The notes: generated from the letters alone by a model not told the origin. A stretch of DNA of 64,000 nt from Tigriopus japonicus (GCA_010645155.1 JAAGOF010000066.1:257608-321607); one strand, 5' to 3'; positions 1-13,048 are shown, counted from the first letter of the stretch. Numbers and translations are program-made.

Positions 1-2109
1 TTTAAGCTTATCCTTAATTCATGAATCTTCCATGCATGGGTCAATCAATGACTTACGGTAAAAGTAATTAATGATAACATCCAATTTTACAATTTTGATT
101 GCTTTGCTTTTTCAAAATGTTATTTACCTTCAAATTTTAATTAAGATTCCTTCATTTTCAGTTTCACAGTAAATGAAAGTAAATTACATTTTCTTATTTC
201 TTCTGGAGACCAACTTGGCAACCGGAAAAGTGAAATAACCGGGTCCAACTTTATTCTTAAATGCCCAGTGTGAAATTAGATAAATGTCGTCGTTCTTGAC
301 CACATTATTAACATAATGACCGAAATGATTAAAAAACACAAGAATAAATTCTTGAAAAACGTCGAATCAATTTGAAATGACATTGAAATAAAACAAGTTT
401 CAAGACATCAGAGGTTTGAGATTGTTTTCTTGTGGGAAGGGAAGAAGCACAAAAGAATGTAAATTTTGCATTGCAAAATCTCCATTTTACCTTTGGTTCC
501 TAGTTTTTCCCTATTTAATTGATAATTGGATCAAATTTATGCATCTGGCTGGCAAAAAGTATTACCCTAAACTGCACCATTCAAAACGTCCCAACATTTA
601 TTCTTTTGTGAACAGGATTTTGATAATTGCAGAGCAATGAAATAGGAACGTTCATTTGATATTATCAGTCAAGCTATTAGTAGATATTTCATTTCTTTCT
701 GTTTTGAACAAAATCCTGTTAAAGTTATTCGTAGCAAGAGTATTGGCCAAAAGTGGCCAAGTAGATTCCTCTAAACATGGCAACCCTCTCTATCTTTGAA
801 TGTGACAGTTGATCCCTATTTGCTGGCCAACTTAGGCAGAGCTTGGTTACTGAGCAGCTGTTCTGCTTGACTATCAGCTGTTTTCATAGCTTAGCTTTAT
901 TGATGACGTCTCATAGTAGGGGCAAAACTAGGAGGAAACAGCTAATGCAGTGACCTCTAGGGAAATTCATCACCAACTAATCTCCTTGCAACAGGACTGT
1001 TGGTCAACAAAATTGCGCATGAAGTGAAGTGTAGTGACGTGAGGATAAAAACAAAGCACTTAAATCATGCCCCGCCCGGTGGTACCGCCCAATTTGTACA
1101 CTCTAGCATTAAGGGACAATGCTCGGATGCTCTATCGAGGATTGCGAGCTTTGGATCAGCTATGGAAACCACCCAAAATGACTTTAAATACCTTTAGGTA
1201 GGAGGGGCTCATTGGATTTGATTCAATAAAACCATTTATTTGGAATGAAGAAGAGACAAAAAATGACGGAGATCAAGTGCTCATTTGATAAGTATACTAG
1301 TCGTATTTAACATGATATGCTCATTGTTTCAAAGTTTTTGTTTCAACTTTTGAATGAAGATATTTTTATGTAAATTAGTGTATAAATATGTGAGGTACTC
1401 TTTTTCACAGGGAAAGACAAATGAAAAAAATGGATCAAAATATCTTTGCTCGATAATTTCACCATTTTATTTCCGATGCAACTTGTAACAACAAAAATAT
1501 GATGCAGTATTGGTGCGTGTTTTATCATCGAAGTTATATTTAGTTTACCAACAATTTAGAATTGGAAGGTCTGAACGCTTCTTGAGTTTAGTCTTGATTA
1601 TGAACAAAATTTATTAGGTTATCTATTTTCTTAAATGACTTAAATGCTTTCAAAAGCCAATTTGACGCAGTTTAAAAAGCAAGAATAGTGTATCCGTTTT
1701 TAGTCTGTGAGCCACGAGGGATGTTCCTTGTTCCTTGGTGAAAAGAACAAGAATAATGATATTTTTGGGTTTAAAATCCAAAAACTCGACAAAAATGAAG
1801 CACAGCAATTTTAAGAGAAAAAGAAAGTGGGAAACCGACAGATCTTCACGTATCTCCTTGCTCCACTTCATTTTACTACAATTTTGGTAATCAAAAGGGA
1901 GCAGATTTTTAGCTGGTGAAAACGACAAAAAAGTGTGCGATTTGGTCAACTTTTTTTTCGACAATGTAATTGGTGAAATAGTCCAAAAATGCCAAAATGG
2001 TCGGGAAAGAGTAAAAATATTTGGTCAAATAGTTGAAAGTTCATGATTTTACGGTGTAATTTGAACATCTGCGGGCCTATTTAAAGGAATTTTTGTGCAG
2101 GAATGAATG
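1..2109. other. AT-rich intergenic stretch, no gene seen
   Basis: No exon with good splice sites, RNA gene or clear inverted repeat was found here. The short open frames (the longest about 100 codons on the minus strand near 1650-1964) are AT-rich, lysine/phenylalanine-rich and look like chance. The 3' end leads into the TATA box of the LRR gene. Confidence 0.6.
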
Positions 2110-2209
2110 TATAAAAATACCGTGTCGTCGTACAGACAGTTTTAATTTAAAAAATTAGAAATAAGCAAGAGTTTGATTATCAAGTTGGAGAAGCTCAAAT
2201 TTCTAAAAG
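2110..2209 (+). promoter_or_regulatory. TATA box and non-coding first exon of the LRR gene
   Basis: TATAAAAA lies at 2110-2117. About 28-30 bp downstream, near 2138-2141, is an ACAGT initiator-like sequence. The stretch to 2209 then ends at a strong splice donor (AAAAG|GTAAGAAA at 2210). It has no ATG, so I read it as a 5' UTR exon, spliced to the coding exon whose acceptor (CAATTTTAG) ends at 2679. No upstream ATG remains before the start at 2774. The TSS is inferred from spacing only. Confidence 0.5.
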
Positions 2210-2773
2210 GTAAGAAAATATGCCGTCTTTTCCTTTCATTCATGAAAATCGATAAGAACTTCAGAAAATGTCAAAAACAGGCAAAATATCCGTGAAAAAG
2301 GGAATTAAAGTTCGCAAAATGGATGGAAAAATGGCTCAAAATTACAAAATAGTTCAAAATACTAAAAGCAGGAAAACAGAATTGTAAAATTTTAGTTAAA
2401 ATTTAAAATTGAATCCCTGGTAATGATGTCTAAGAAATATAACTCATATTTTTGCATGTTAAAGTGAAAAAAGTACCTGCCCTTTATATCACTGACCTGT
2501 TCAACACACAATCCACCCACTCGAAGTGTTATGAAGCGTTGTAAATCAACACTTTAGCTTATAAATGGATTACTAAAAACGTAACCTTAACCATAGACCT
2601 CGAATATTTTTACTCAGCTGTCGCTTGGGTCAAGTGGATTCCAAGGATATTAATGATATATCGTTTCGCTCAATTTTAGGTCTCCCTCTGGATCTCCCCA
2701 CAACTTGAGCACCTCTCAAATATTACCTCCATTAAGCTCAGAAGAAGAACAAGAAGAACAGCAGCGATTGAAG

Positions 2774-5700
2774 ATGGTCCAAGTGATCAGGGATTGGTTG
2801 ATGCAAACGCCCACTTTGGTCATGGAGGAGCTCATTGCTTCAGTAATTATTGTTATTAAATAGTGCTTTAAAGTTTAAACGAAGGAAGTAAGGAACAATT
2901 CAATAGATGATTGTGGCTGAAGTAGTACCACTGTAATTTATGAGGATGGAGTCACTGAGATTCCTACTATTATTCTGGTCTTTCAGTTTAGTTAACAATC
3001 CCATCTCTTGTACTTGTTTGTACTCCTTCTAAATCTTGCAGCAGAAGAAACCTCCAAAAAAAGTTAAATAACGAAAAAATATTATTTTCAGAGAGTGATA
3101 TGCATGAAACAATCATTATTAAGGTTCTATTCCCCAGAAAAGTGTGTTACACCTATTTGAATACATTTGTTTTCTTCAACACTAATCAATTAAGTAAAAT
3201 CTTTGTGAAAGAAGAAAAATAATCCCACTCTCAAGCAATAAAAATGACAGCTTGTGGGGGTAAACAAGTCATTCTTGAAAGATGAATGATTAAATTGAAC
3301 TAACAAATCCGCCAATAGATGGTATGAAGGAGGGAGACAAGAACTAAACTCTCAACTTTCACGATTTCCCCTTTACTTGCACTCCCTTTCAGTGCCATCT
3401 ATGGGTGAGTTTGGAAGCTTGGATTAAACTCCTCTATAGAGAGGTGGACAGTTCCTCAAATCGGCACTAGGACGCCACCTGGTTTTAGTGTTTCCAGTTT
3501 TTTAGGTGGTGACTTTCCTGCAGCGCCATTTCAGATAATGCAATGCTCTGCCTTTTTGGTGGTCAGTTACTGTACCATGCCAACTCAAATTTAGTGTTGG
3601 ATGCAAGACGTAGAAACCAAAAACTTTGAATAATTTCTGTTCATAATGAGTAATTTTGAGTTGTGGGTTTTGGAGAGACTGGAAAAGCTTTGATCATGGT
3701 AGTTTTTGCAACGATTGTGGCGCAGCCTGAGCAGCCTACAAAGCTCAAAAATCGTGCCAGTCCTTTACACGTCTCTATTGCATGGAGGGTGGTGAAAAAC
3801 GGTAATTTGAGAAATGAAGTTACAAAACTACGTTTTGCTTAACGCAGAAAAAAAGTGGCCTCTGTTTTCCATCCCCTTTTTAGACCAAATTGGGCTTTCA
3901 AAAAGGCGAGCCAAACAAACATGTTAACAGTATTTTTTAGTGTTAGAAGGGGAAATTTGCTTGTCCTTGGAAAAAAAATTTGGGCATTTTAATCTTTGTT
4001 TTATTTTAACTAAACTGAATGCTTTGTGGGTGGCATTTTTTTGAAATATTTTTTTTTCATGTATTATTTCTTGAATTTTTTTCTGCATAAATGTGATAAA
4101 CAATGTACTTCAAAGTACCAACAAGTACAAAGTACTGTTGCAAAACAGTTGTTTTAAATTAAATGAATCAGTTTTTAGGGAAAAAAAAACAATTATTCGT
4201 TGTTACTTTATTGAAAAAGACAAGTCTTTCCCTTTTTTTCAGTTGTTGAATCACACCGAGAAGACTTTGAATGATGATCGGGACCAGAAATTAATTAAAG
4301 CCCTGATCAACATTGAAAGGATGAAGGTTTCCGACATTTTCTTTGGAGTTCATGCTCTTTTCGCCGTTTTGGCCGACACACCGATTTCAAAACTGGAATT
4401 CAGCGCCAAGTAGGGTGACTAAAATGGGATAGTGTTAAATGCTTCTTTGTGAAACCATTTGTTTCTCCGCTTTTTGTAGGCTGTGGGTGTGCTTGTGGGA
4501 TTATGAGCAAATTATGCAAAGCTCGTATATCCATGATAGGGTGTGTGAAAGTCTGCCCAGAATGAGGAATCTAGTCCAAATCAATCTCCCTCAAGTGGCC
4601 ACGGACAAGCTCTGGTAAGTCAAGATCAGGATAATTGCAGAAGACTTCTCGTTATCCCTGGGTTTTAAGTAGATTAAGATTTTAGCCCCAAAAGGAGTTA
4701 ATTCATTGTTCATAGATCATGGGAAAAATTCCAAATATAGTGGAATCTAGCCCTTTTGTCCTCCTATCTGTGCCAGTCAGCTAAGCCAAAGTGCAGAGGA
4801 ACAACAGGGTTGCCAAAATGAGAAGATAACCAAGTGTTCAGTGAGTGAAGTGGTTTGTTGAACCTTATCAAGAAATAAAGGCATAAATATATCTAATGAC
4901 AGTTAGAATGAAATACTTTAGTTAAAGCTTGTGTGATGGGTAAAGTAATATATTTTTGCATACTTAAGATGATAATTGATGAATGAGTAACAATAACTGG
5001 CTGAAATTCAGTCTTTTTCACCCTTTTGTTTTGTCTACACTTGTGTGTGAAATTGCTTCACCGACATATTAAGTTCACATCACTTTTTGGTAGGCCTGGG
5101 AATTGAATGCAGATAAAAGATGCCTTAAATATATTTCAAAATCCAAATTAAAAAGGCCTGAAACAATATTGCAAATAAAATCGTGTCTCAACGGGGTCAT
5201 TTAATGTTTGTTTTGTGCTCTTGGTTGCGGATTCAATATTTATGTGCAATGTTTTGTCCCTTGAGCACCATATTAACGTAGTTCTGCTTTTTTCTGCTTG
5301 TGGATATGAAAAGGCTTCAGAGAAGAGACTTGTAACCTACCGCAAAAATATCCACAAGTTCATTCCGTTCATTATTCAGTTCCAAAACTATGGTCTTTGA
5401 CAACCTCATTTTTTGCCCTCTAATTTTGAAAACACGACTAAATTTCTTAAAAAATATCTCCCTGGTCGGTATCCATCAGCTATTAAGGAGCGCAAACCTG
5501 CAATCCTTACACGTAGAACAAAGTAAATCTGGAAAAAGTGGTACAAAAAAGTACAAAAGGTGGGAAAAAGTACCTTAAAGTAGACTGGGGCTTTGTTAGT
5601 CAAGGTACCACATCGAAGTTTGTGTTAGAAAAAAAAAATTTAAAAATACGAGATGGGGAATAACACGTGTTTTTGAATCCATATTTAAATCAAATTTCCA

Positions 5701-8700
5701 AAAATTATTTCTAAAAATTACATTTGATCCCCAAACCACATTTGCAAATCAAGTTTTCCGCTCATTTTACCCAAGAGTCTCCAAAATGCAAAACAAAATG
5801 AAAATAAACGCTCAAAATGAAAAAAATGCAAATCGATGCAAATAAGTGCTCAAAATGCAAATAAGTCCAAATAACACCCAACACCCCAATAAAAGATGTT
5901 TTGCATCAAATTCCCAGGCCTATTCATAACATTTTAAATTATTTTTTTTTGTTATTTTAGCTAAAATAACATCATTTTTGGCATTGATTGCTTTTAATTT
6001 ATTCTTTTCATGATGAAAAGCATATTTTATGTCACCTTCTTTTTCAAAGAACTCTTTTTGGTCAAATCTGGTCGACAACAGCCATTGGGTCAAGGCCCAC
6101 CAAATTTAATTTTGTGTTGTCAGGGGCCCTCTAAACAGATCCTGATAAGGTTATGGGCCCACATATCTACTACCAAAGAGCTCTGGGCCCTTGACAACGG
6201 TACTATGGATGCTCTTGGGCCCAACAACAGCCACCCTTGGGTTCACATGTGGGCTGCAACCCAGTAGTTGCCGACTCCTGCTGAAACCTCATGTTCCAGC
6301 AGGCAAATCCTACACCTTTGGTCCTTCATTACTAAGTACCTACATGTGAAGATTGACTTCTAGATCCATTCTCTCTCCTTCACAGCTTCCTCATATCAGA
6401 GCATCTCACGCAAATCCGAGAGCTCAATCTGGACCATTCACGCGTGACAGATAAGGGAATCAAATTCCTATGTGGAATCAAGGCTTTGATGTGCAAATCA
6501 AGTCCCTTAGAAGGTCAATCACCGTGGTCAGACATTGACCAGTTCTCACACGAACAAGTATCATCCACAAATGAGTCCAATTCAGTCGCCAGATCAATCT
6601 CCTTTGAGCCACCCTGTGCCTCTTCGAGTCCTGTTGGCAGCCCTGGCAGCTCAGGTAGCTCCGGCAGCCCTGGTAAATCTGGAGGCGAAAAATATTGCTC
6701 TCAGTTGCAAAAGCTGTCGCTAGATGGATGCTTAAACTTGTCAGAAAGTGTCATTTGGTTGGCGTTGAAGAAACTCACCACACTAAAGGTCAGTCAATAA
6801 TTTTGCAATTTGATAATACTATCTATCACCTATTATAAGATATTTATAACTATTTACTTTTAACAATTGAAACTATGTGAATTTAAAAAAATGGATAAAA
6901 ATGATGGGAAAGAAATTTTAGAGAATCTGAAACGAATACAACAATTTATTGAGGATAATTTTTTGATCATCAGATTTCGACCTTAAACGAATGAGATATC
7001 TCATTTTCTTTAAAATATTTAACTTCCAACTTGAATTGCTGCTTTTGTTTTATTTGGCTCACCAAGATTATTGCTCCGAAATGTCAAAAGTAAAATAATG
7101 AACAACGCCATCTAGTTCGTTCTCTGTCATTTGAAATAATGTCATTATTTTTGCGTTAGAAATTGCAAGTTTGAAGCATTAAAAATTGAAATGTTTGGCT
7201 CTGATATATACAAAATTTGTGTCTCATTGTAAGATTTGATTTTGTTTAGCTTTGTTTTGAGAAAGGTGAAAATTGGCTGAATTAATGACAGTCCTTCTCA
7301 ACCCTGATATTTCCAAATATTTTAGCCAATCAAAGTTGAGTGAAGATTATTCTGTGTTGGCCCATATTCTAATTTTGTCTTAACAAGACTTTTGTATAAA
7401 AGAGTACAGTCGTAAAGCACGCCGTCTAGTGCTTTCCATGTGTCTGTTTTTTTTCAAAAATTACAAAATTTGAAAAATTCAAAAAATCTACAGAAATTGC
7501 TTGTTCCCTTCAGAAAAAGATGGAAAAAGATGGCAAAATCAAATTGAGAAAAGACGCAGAGAGGATTTATTACAGTTGCAACAATATGAAATTCTTTTAT
7601 GCATCAGTTATTCTAAGACATGATGTAAGACTTACCAATGATGGGAATTTAGGAAAAGGTCAGTTTCTTCTGTATTTAATGAGAAAAAAGCAAATAAAAA
7701 TTACCAAAACCTTCGCTTGCGTTGCATTATTTCGCAAAATAATTACCAAAAATACTATATTTTTTGCAAATTGTTGTACCAAAATTTAGTGGCCCTGATT
7801 ATTATTTATGACAAATGATTTTGCCATATTGGTCCTTGTTTGGGTCTTTGGTAAAAAAGTTTAATACAACATGCCTTATCAGCAATCAAATTTCGAGCCA
7901 AAAATGGCAGCACTCCCAACTCAAAGCCCATCACTAATGAAGTACTAAACTTTTAGTACTGATGCGACCAAACAATGTTTTTAGGCCAAGCCTTTTGCTT
8001 AGCTTTTAAGGTCAAAAACAAAAACTGCAACACAGGCTGGCTCACCGAAAATAAAGAGACATAAACTCTGGGCAAAAAATGGGGACACTTTGTTTGGTCG
8101 CAAGCCTAACTTTAAAGCATCATGCAAGACTGCACTCTTTGGACAACAGTGCACTAACCAAGATCACTTTTGTCCTCGGCCTCTTCTTGAGATCAAAGCA
8201 AACCGGTAAAACTGAGAAGGGAAAAAGAGTTTTGTAATTAAAAGAAAACCCTCGCAAACAACGCCACCAAGTTTGTTTGATTCCCAAATACGGGGAGGGG
8301 CAGAAGTATCCAGACAAAACTTGGATGACGTATATCTCCTGAAGCAAGAGGAATATTTTTATTTCCCGCGTTTTCCTGGTTTGACCAAAAACTGGTTTTG
8401 AATGTTTGTTAATTTTTTTTTGTTTAAATCCGGAAATATGAAGCCCCAGGAACAAAAGCGTAAAGTGATTGCTGAATTGCTCTCGGCCGGCAACAACGCC
8501 AAAGCCATCATCAAGTTAACCAAGTACCCCAAGGCCACCGTCAACGAGGTCGTGAAGAGGCTGCAGTCTGGCCGGGGGACAGGCCACGCCCCCTGCGGCC
8601 CATACAGGGCAAAAAAGCGGACCCACAGGTTCTTGGCGGGCCTGAGGAGGCCCATCGAGGCCAACCCAGCTGTGTCCATATTGGCCCACGCAGCCAGGCG

Positions 8701-11700
8701 GTCCGTGAGCAAGAGGAATGTGGCCAGGGCCGTCAAGGAGGACCTGAACTTAACCTCCTACATCATAGGCAGACGCCACCTTCTAACCGAGAAGATGAAG
8801 GCCACCAGGCTTGAGAGGGGCAAGAAGTTGCGCAGAATCTGCAAGGTCAATCCGAGGACGGTCAGACTTTTCTCAAATGAGTCAATCTTCACGGTGGATG
8901 GCGCATACAACCCCCAGAACAACCGATGGCTTGCCGAGAACAGAACCGTTGTGCCTCCCATCATGAAGACAAAGAATCCTGCCAAGATTATGGTCTTTGG
9001 CCTCATCAGCAGCGACGGGAAGTTGATGCCAGCCCAAGTCTTCCCTCCCAAATTCAAGCTCAACACCGCCGGGTACGTGGAGCTTCTAAGGAAGGTTGTG
9101 ATGCCCTGGCTGGCAACCTCGTACCCACCAGGAACCAAATTCATGTGGATCCAGGACTCTGCTCCGTGTCATGTGTCCAATGTTTCCATGAACTTTTTGA
9201 ACAGCAAATTTGACGTGGTGGTCAAGAAAGACGAGTGGCCTTCAAACAGCCCTAACCTCAACCCATGCGACTTCTAGTTGTGGTCCGAGCTGAGGAGGAA
9301 GGTCAAAAAGATGCCCCACAACAGCCTGGCGTCTCTGAAGTCGTCGGTGAAGCGGAACATGGCCTCCTTCTCCACGGCCGAGGTCGCCAAAGCCTGCTCG
9401 GCCTTTGTCGGCCGCTTGGACGCCGTCATCAAGGCCAACGGTGACCATATTGAATAAAAATGTTCTTAATTGTTGTTCAAACTTTTTTTGTCAAATACAC
9501 AATTGGCTAAAAATAGTAGCTCTTGATGCTGTAAATTATGTTGAAAGTTTTGTCCGGATACTTCTGCCCCACTCTGTACCAGAGCAAAGTTTGGATGTTG
9601 ATTGGCCCTAATGAAATCCACAAGTTAGATGTTTATATGCTTTCAAGGGGCATACTTTTTGTCTCCAAGCAGCTCCCATTGTAAACTAACATCTTTGGAT
9701 GGTTCCATCTATTCAAAACCATCTTTAGGTTGCAATAATATAAATTAAGCAGATCGTGTTGAAATATACGGATTCTTTATAGACGCTCAAATACCACCAT
9801 GCTTTCTCCGTGGCTGAGATAATGAATAAAGAGCTGAACAACATGAGTTCAGAGGAAGTTGCTCAACTCCATTTCAAGCTCATCCACTACAATCATCCGT
9901 TTCCTTATGGGATCAATGTTCCCACTAGTCTAGTTCAAAGGGTAAGTTTTAATTCCTCAACTATTATTTATTATCATCAGCTATGGTATCGTCTGATATT
10001 TAAATGGACTTTGCATCATCTCCATTTTTAACACTTCTCAGCTATTTTCTACCTTTAAATGTTATAACAACAAGCTGAAGGTGTGAATGAATTAACAAGC
10101 ACTTGTAAATATAATTATTATTACGTTTGAACTCAGAGTTATTGTGACGTTTGAAGCAATGTAATTGCTATTTTCCAGTTGCAAATTCCAATTATATTAT
10201 CCCTTAGGTTGCCAACCACAAATTGACGTATGCAACTGGAAGGTATTCTTTAATACTATAATGATTAACAAAATAAAAAGAATTCAATTAAAGTAAAAAA
10301 AGGGGATGTAGATTTTTGGGCAAAGAAACTGAGTCTTTCATGTCCAAAAAATGACACATAAAATGGCATACCATTGTAAAAAATAGCCATTACAATAACA
10401 AATAAGACAAAAGTTGTCGTGGTTATGGTTAAAAATTACGGTCACGTGTTTTAGGGTTAGAAAAAGTTTTGATCTCTATTTATTTCGATCAAAAGTTAAG
10501 TCTCGTACCTTCAATACATCGCATTTTCTGAAAAAACGAAAAAATATATTTAACAAACTTGTCAATTGATTATATGGACATAAAACTTTACTTGCCTGAA
10601 ATCTACACCCCTAATGGTCAATTACTGTTGAACCAATGTCAGGGTAAAATATTGCTTTGTAACAAATGAAAATTTCAGTGTAATCAATCACATTTCTCAG
10701 TCTGACTTCCATGTTTCTTTTTTTCAAGATTTACTCTTCTTAAATCTATGATTTCAAATTCAACAATCTAGATATCTGCAGTGTGTCCCAACATCACTGA
10801 ATTGAATATAGTCACCGAAGACGGTTGTGTCGAGGCATTTACCCACATGAAACACTTGAAGTCCATCAGTATCGAGCTTGAAGACTGGTTTGGCTTGGGC
10901 CTTTTTGGGTTCCTAAAGGCCATGGGCCACCAAATACAAGAGCTGGCAATTTCCTGTAGTTCTGGTGAGTCAACATTGATTCAGACGATTAAGTTGACGA
11001 TCTGATTTCCTTTTGGACTTGCAGACGCAGAGGCTTCGTTTCCTCCTGGAGGTGGACAAGCCTTTCAATTGTTCAACACTGGCCTGAAATTAGCTCGAGC
11101 TTTGTGTGATCCAGCCACACTGAAGAAACTCAATGTGGCTGGAAGTGGTCTGGTGACTAATGGTCTTATGGAGAAATGTCAGGAAGAGGCCACGGTTTTG
11201 CAGTCCTTGAGATGCTTGGAAACATTGGTGTTCTTGGCTTATGACGACGATTCTCCCGTTCAATCTAGTGAGGAACAGCTCCTATTGGACACCTTGCAAG
11301 GTTGGTACCATAGAGTTTCCACAAAGGATATTTATGGCTAGACTAGCTGGGGTGCGGTAAATTGGTCACACGATTCGGTTAATGGTTGATCGTGACCTTT
11401 TTACCGTGTGACTTTTTCGCCATGACCATTTTACCCTGTGACCGATTTACTTGTGACGATCTTGTTTGTGACCTTTTTACCTACAATCGACATGCCTAAC
11501 GTTTTGCAAGGCCCCCCATTGATTTTTGGCAGAACCATTTTTTAACCAGTTGTGACTTAACAAGTTCTCGTCAACATTTCAATAACCCAACCATACATTG
11601 TACATCCGAGTGGTGTGCGTACTCTTTTACTAAAGTGACTTCAGGAAATAATCAATTTGCAAAAGCTTGGCAACTTAAACTCCCACAACCATTTTTTTTA

Positions 11701-12626
11701 TTTTGGATAACCTAACGTTTGATTCAAAATGACAAACAATCAGCATTCGATCAGTTTTTTTTTCATTTAAGAAATTCCAGCACTTGCTTCCCATTTTTCT
11801 TGGTGCTTTTCATTAGCCAGCATTTCTTGTACCCTGATCCGGGCTCTACTTTAATTAGAGCAGGAACCACTGTACTTCAGGACGGATTTCAAAAATACAC
11901 CTTGGGCCTGATCATTGTAGTAAAATTCGAGGTTTTTGCAACGAATACATTGTTCCGTTGAATTTTCATTGTACCGATTAGACCCCAGGGGAATTTTGAA
12001 AGTAATTCTGGCTTAAGCCATCATGAATATAGATAGGTCCAATCGAGATTTTTCGGATATGTTTTTTTTGTTTGGACAGGGTTCAAATTTTTCAAACCAC
12101 ATTGTCTAGTGACTATTGAATTATTTATTGGTTTTCAAGGTAGAAAAAACTAAAGAACCAACGCTTTAAATGCCATTTAGTTGAGTGTTAAATGTTATGA
12201 TCTAGTATAACAGCCTTTAAATCACCCAAATGCTTACCAATTTTGTGGCATTTTACGCCATATGGTTAAGGAACGTTTTCATAATATGCCAACGTGAACC
12301 TTCTCTTTCCAACTTATTTAGGGTGCCATAAATTGCAATGTCTAAGTTTGGAAGGGAATTTCTCTTCGTTTATGACCCATGGCTTCATCGTGTCACTTTT
12401 GGCCAAGAATCCTTTGGAACACCTTGGGATCTTTGACATTGGAGGAGCGGACATTGGTCTTGGTCCAGACACAGCTTACCTTCTACTCAAACTGCCAAAT
12501 ATCTTGGAACTCCGTCTCTCAACTTGGAAGCTCACTGATCAAGACTTTAATACCCTTAAGACGTTTGTACAGAGCCACGGATTTCATGTCTATCTCACTC
12601 GTGGCGGACCTAGTCATTCTGAATAA
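2774..12626 (+). CDS. Leucine-rich-repeat protein, multi-exon gene
   Basis: Coding exons: 2680-2842 (ATG at 2774 in a strong AAGATGG context), 4243-4409, 4480-4614, 6386-6788, 9783-9941, 10772-10964, 11025-11300 and 12322-12626 (TAA). All introns are GT-AG, and the phases (0,2,2,0,0,1,1) join into one open frame of about 568 aa. Repeated LRR-like strands occur, for example IRELNLDHSRVTD, LQKLSLDGCLNLSE, ITELNIVTED, LKKLNVAGSGL, LQCLSLEGN and ILELRLSTW. This resembles the LRR part of AMN1/F-box-LRR proteins, but I see no convincing F-box. A Ser/Gly/Pro-rich insert of about 45 residues (6490-6690) interrupts the repeats. The reading frame upstream of ATG 2774 within the same exon is also open, so a longer N-terminus cannot be excluded. 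AATAAA overlaps the stop (12623-12628). The 3 kb fourth coding intron carries a mariner-type transposon. Function unknown; LRR proteins bind other proteins. Confidence 0.8.
4731..5090 (+). repeat. Dispersed repeat, copy A (second copy at 53270-53910)
   Basis: This stretch aligns by eye with 53270-53910. Both contain 'ATCTAGCCCTTTT', 'GTGCAGAGGAACA', 'CCAAAATGAGAAGATAA', 'TTTTGCATACTTAAGATGA' and 'CCGATATATTTAGTTCACAT' (ACATATTAAGTTCACAT here). It lies in the third coding intron (4615-6385) of the LRR gene. Copy B carries an extra inserted foldback element. Class unknown. Confidence 0.6.
5093..5926. mobile_element. Non-autonomous element with TAGGCCTGGGAATT inverted ends
   Basis: The left end TAGGCCTGGGAATTGAATGC and the right end, read in reverse complement (TAGGCCTGGGAATTTGATGC), form terminal inverted repeats of about 20 bp. 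The interior has no transposase and contains iterated 'ATGCAAATAAGTGCTCAAA'-like units near 5800-5880. No clear target duplication was found, so the superfamily is unassigned. It abuts the dispersed repeat at 4731-5090. Confidence 0.55.
6068..6280. mobile_element. hAT-type MITE, GGTCGGCAACC family, degraded copy
   Basis: The ends (CTGGTCGACAAC at left, GTTGCCGACTCCTG at right) and the GGGCCC-rich interior ('AAAGAGCTCTGGGCCC', 'CTCTTGGGCCCA') match four other copies in this window (21713, 34004, 37128, 54574). The terminal repeat CAGGGGTCGGCAACC is typical of hAT/Charlie-like MITEs. The target duplication is no longer visible here. It lies in the intron just upstream of the exon at 6386. Confidence 0.6.
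8291..9576 (+). mobile_element. Mariner-superfamily DD37D (maT-like) transposon, copy 1
   Basis: A 1286-bp element bounded by TA dinucleotides (8289-8290, 9577-9578). Terminal inverted repeats of 32 bp match at 28 positions; both contain GGGGCAGAAGTATCC and GACAAAAC. It encodes one transposase frame (8438-9457). It is inserted in the intron of the LRR gene between exons 6386-6788 and 9783-9941, in the same orientation. It is over 90% identical by eye to the copy at 14410-15690, and clearly GC-richer than its surroundings. Confidence 0.92.
8438..9457 (+). pseudogene. maT-like DD37D transposase with internal amber codon
   Basis: The frame runs ATG 8438 to TAA 9455-9457 (339 codons), broken by TAG at 9275-9277 (codon 280). 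An N-terminal helix-turn-helix (ELLSAGNNAKAIIK...ATVNEVVKRL) precedes the catalytic core. The second Asp lies in MWIQDSAPCH. The third acidic residue is Asp in NPCDF, 37 residues later, which gives the DD37D signature of the maT group. The first catalytic Asp, expected in FSDES, is Asn here (FSNES), and SPDLNP is SPNLNP. After the TAG the frame continues with LWSELRRKV, the usual continuation of this family. With the first Asp lost, this copy should be catalytically dead regardless of the stop. Confidence 0.88.
11350..11490. repeat. Iterated GTGACC...TTTTACC array (solo arm)
   Basis: At least six imperfect 14-17 bp units of the type GTGACCTTTTTACC occur in the last intron of the LRR gene. The same unit builds both arms of the foldback-like element at 56262-57361. 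No partner arm is seen nearby, so this may be a solo arm left after deletion. Confidence 0.6.
11885..11992 (-). mobile_element. Small MITE with TGGGTC ends (inverted relative to 47084-47178)
   Basis: The reverse complement of this stretch matches 47084-47178. Both contain 'AATTCAACGGAACAAT' and 'GTTGCAAAAAC'. Ends are CTTGGGCCTGATC at left and GATTAGACCCCAGG at right, forming a degraded inverted repeat. No coding capacity. Confidence 0.5.
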
Positions 12627-12968
12627 ATTTGATGCTAGTCTCAGACGAAAAGTGTTCATGATTTTATTGCATTTTTTACAAAGTGTGGGTTCAACAAACG
12701 GGTTTTGAATGGGACTGAAGTAGGCAGTTGAGAGTTGTTATACAGTATTTTAAAGATTAGTCTCATTTTTCCATTAGGAACTTCGCAAAGTTAGAAAAAG
12801 ATCAATTTGGGAAGAAAAGTAGATGCAATGCTTGCTGATGCTAGAACCTTGACAAGAATTGTTACTCTAATCAAATGTAAACTTTCCTTCTTTGCTTCAA
12901 GACAGCAAAAAACCGGAAATTTGTTTCATGCAGTTTTAAGCCAAAATTCCACATAATGTAGTGTATGT

Positions 12969-13048
12969 GCTATGACAGTTAGTTGGTCCAAATTTTTACG
13001 TTTTTGTTCATACCGTAACAATTTGGACCCACTTACTGTCAAAGCTGC
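12969..13048. repeat. 80-bp imperfect hairpin
   Basis: The left arm GCTATGACAGTTAGTTGGTC and the right arm read in reverse complement (GCTTTGACAGTAAGTGGGTC) pair almost fully. It may be a tiny foldback MITE. It lies about 340 bp downstream of the LRR gene stop codon. Confidence 0.45.
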
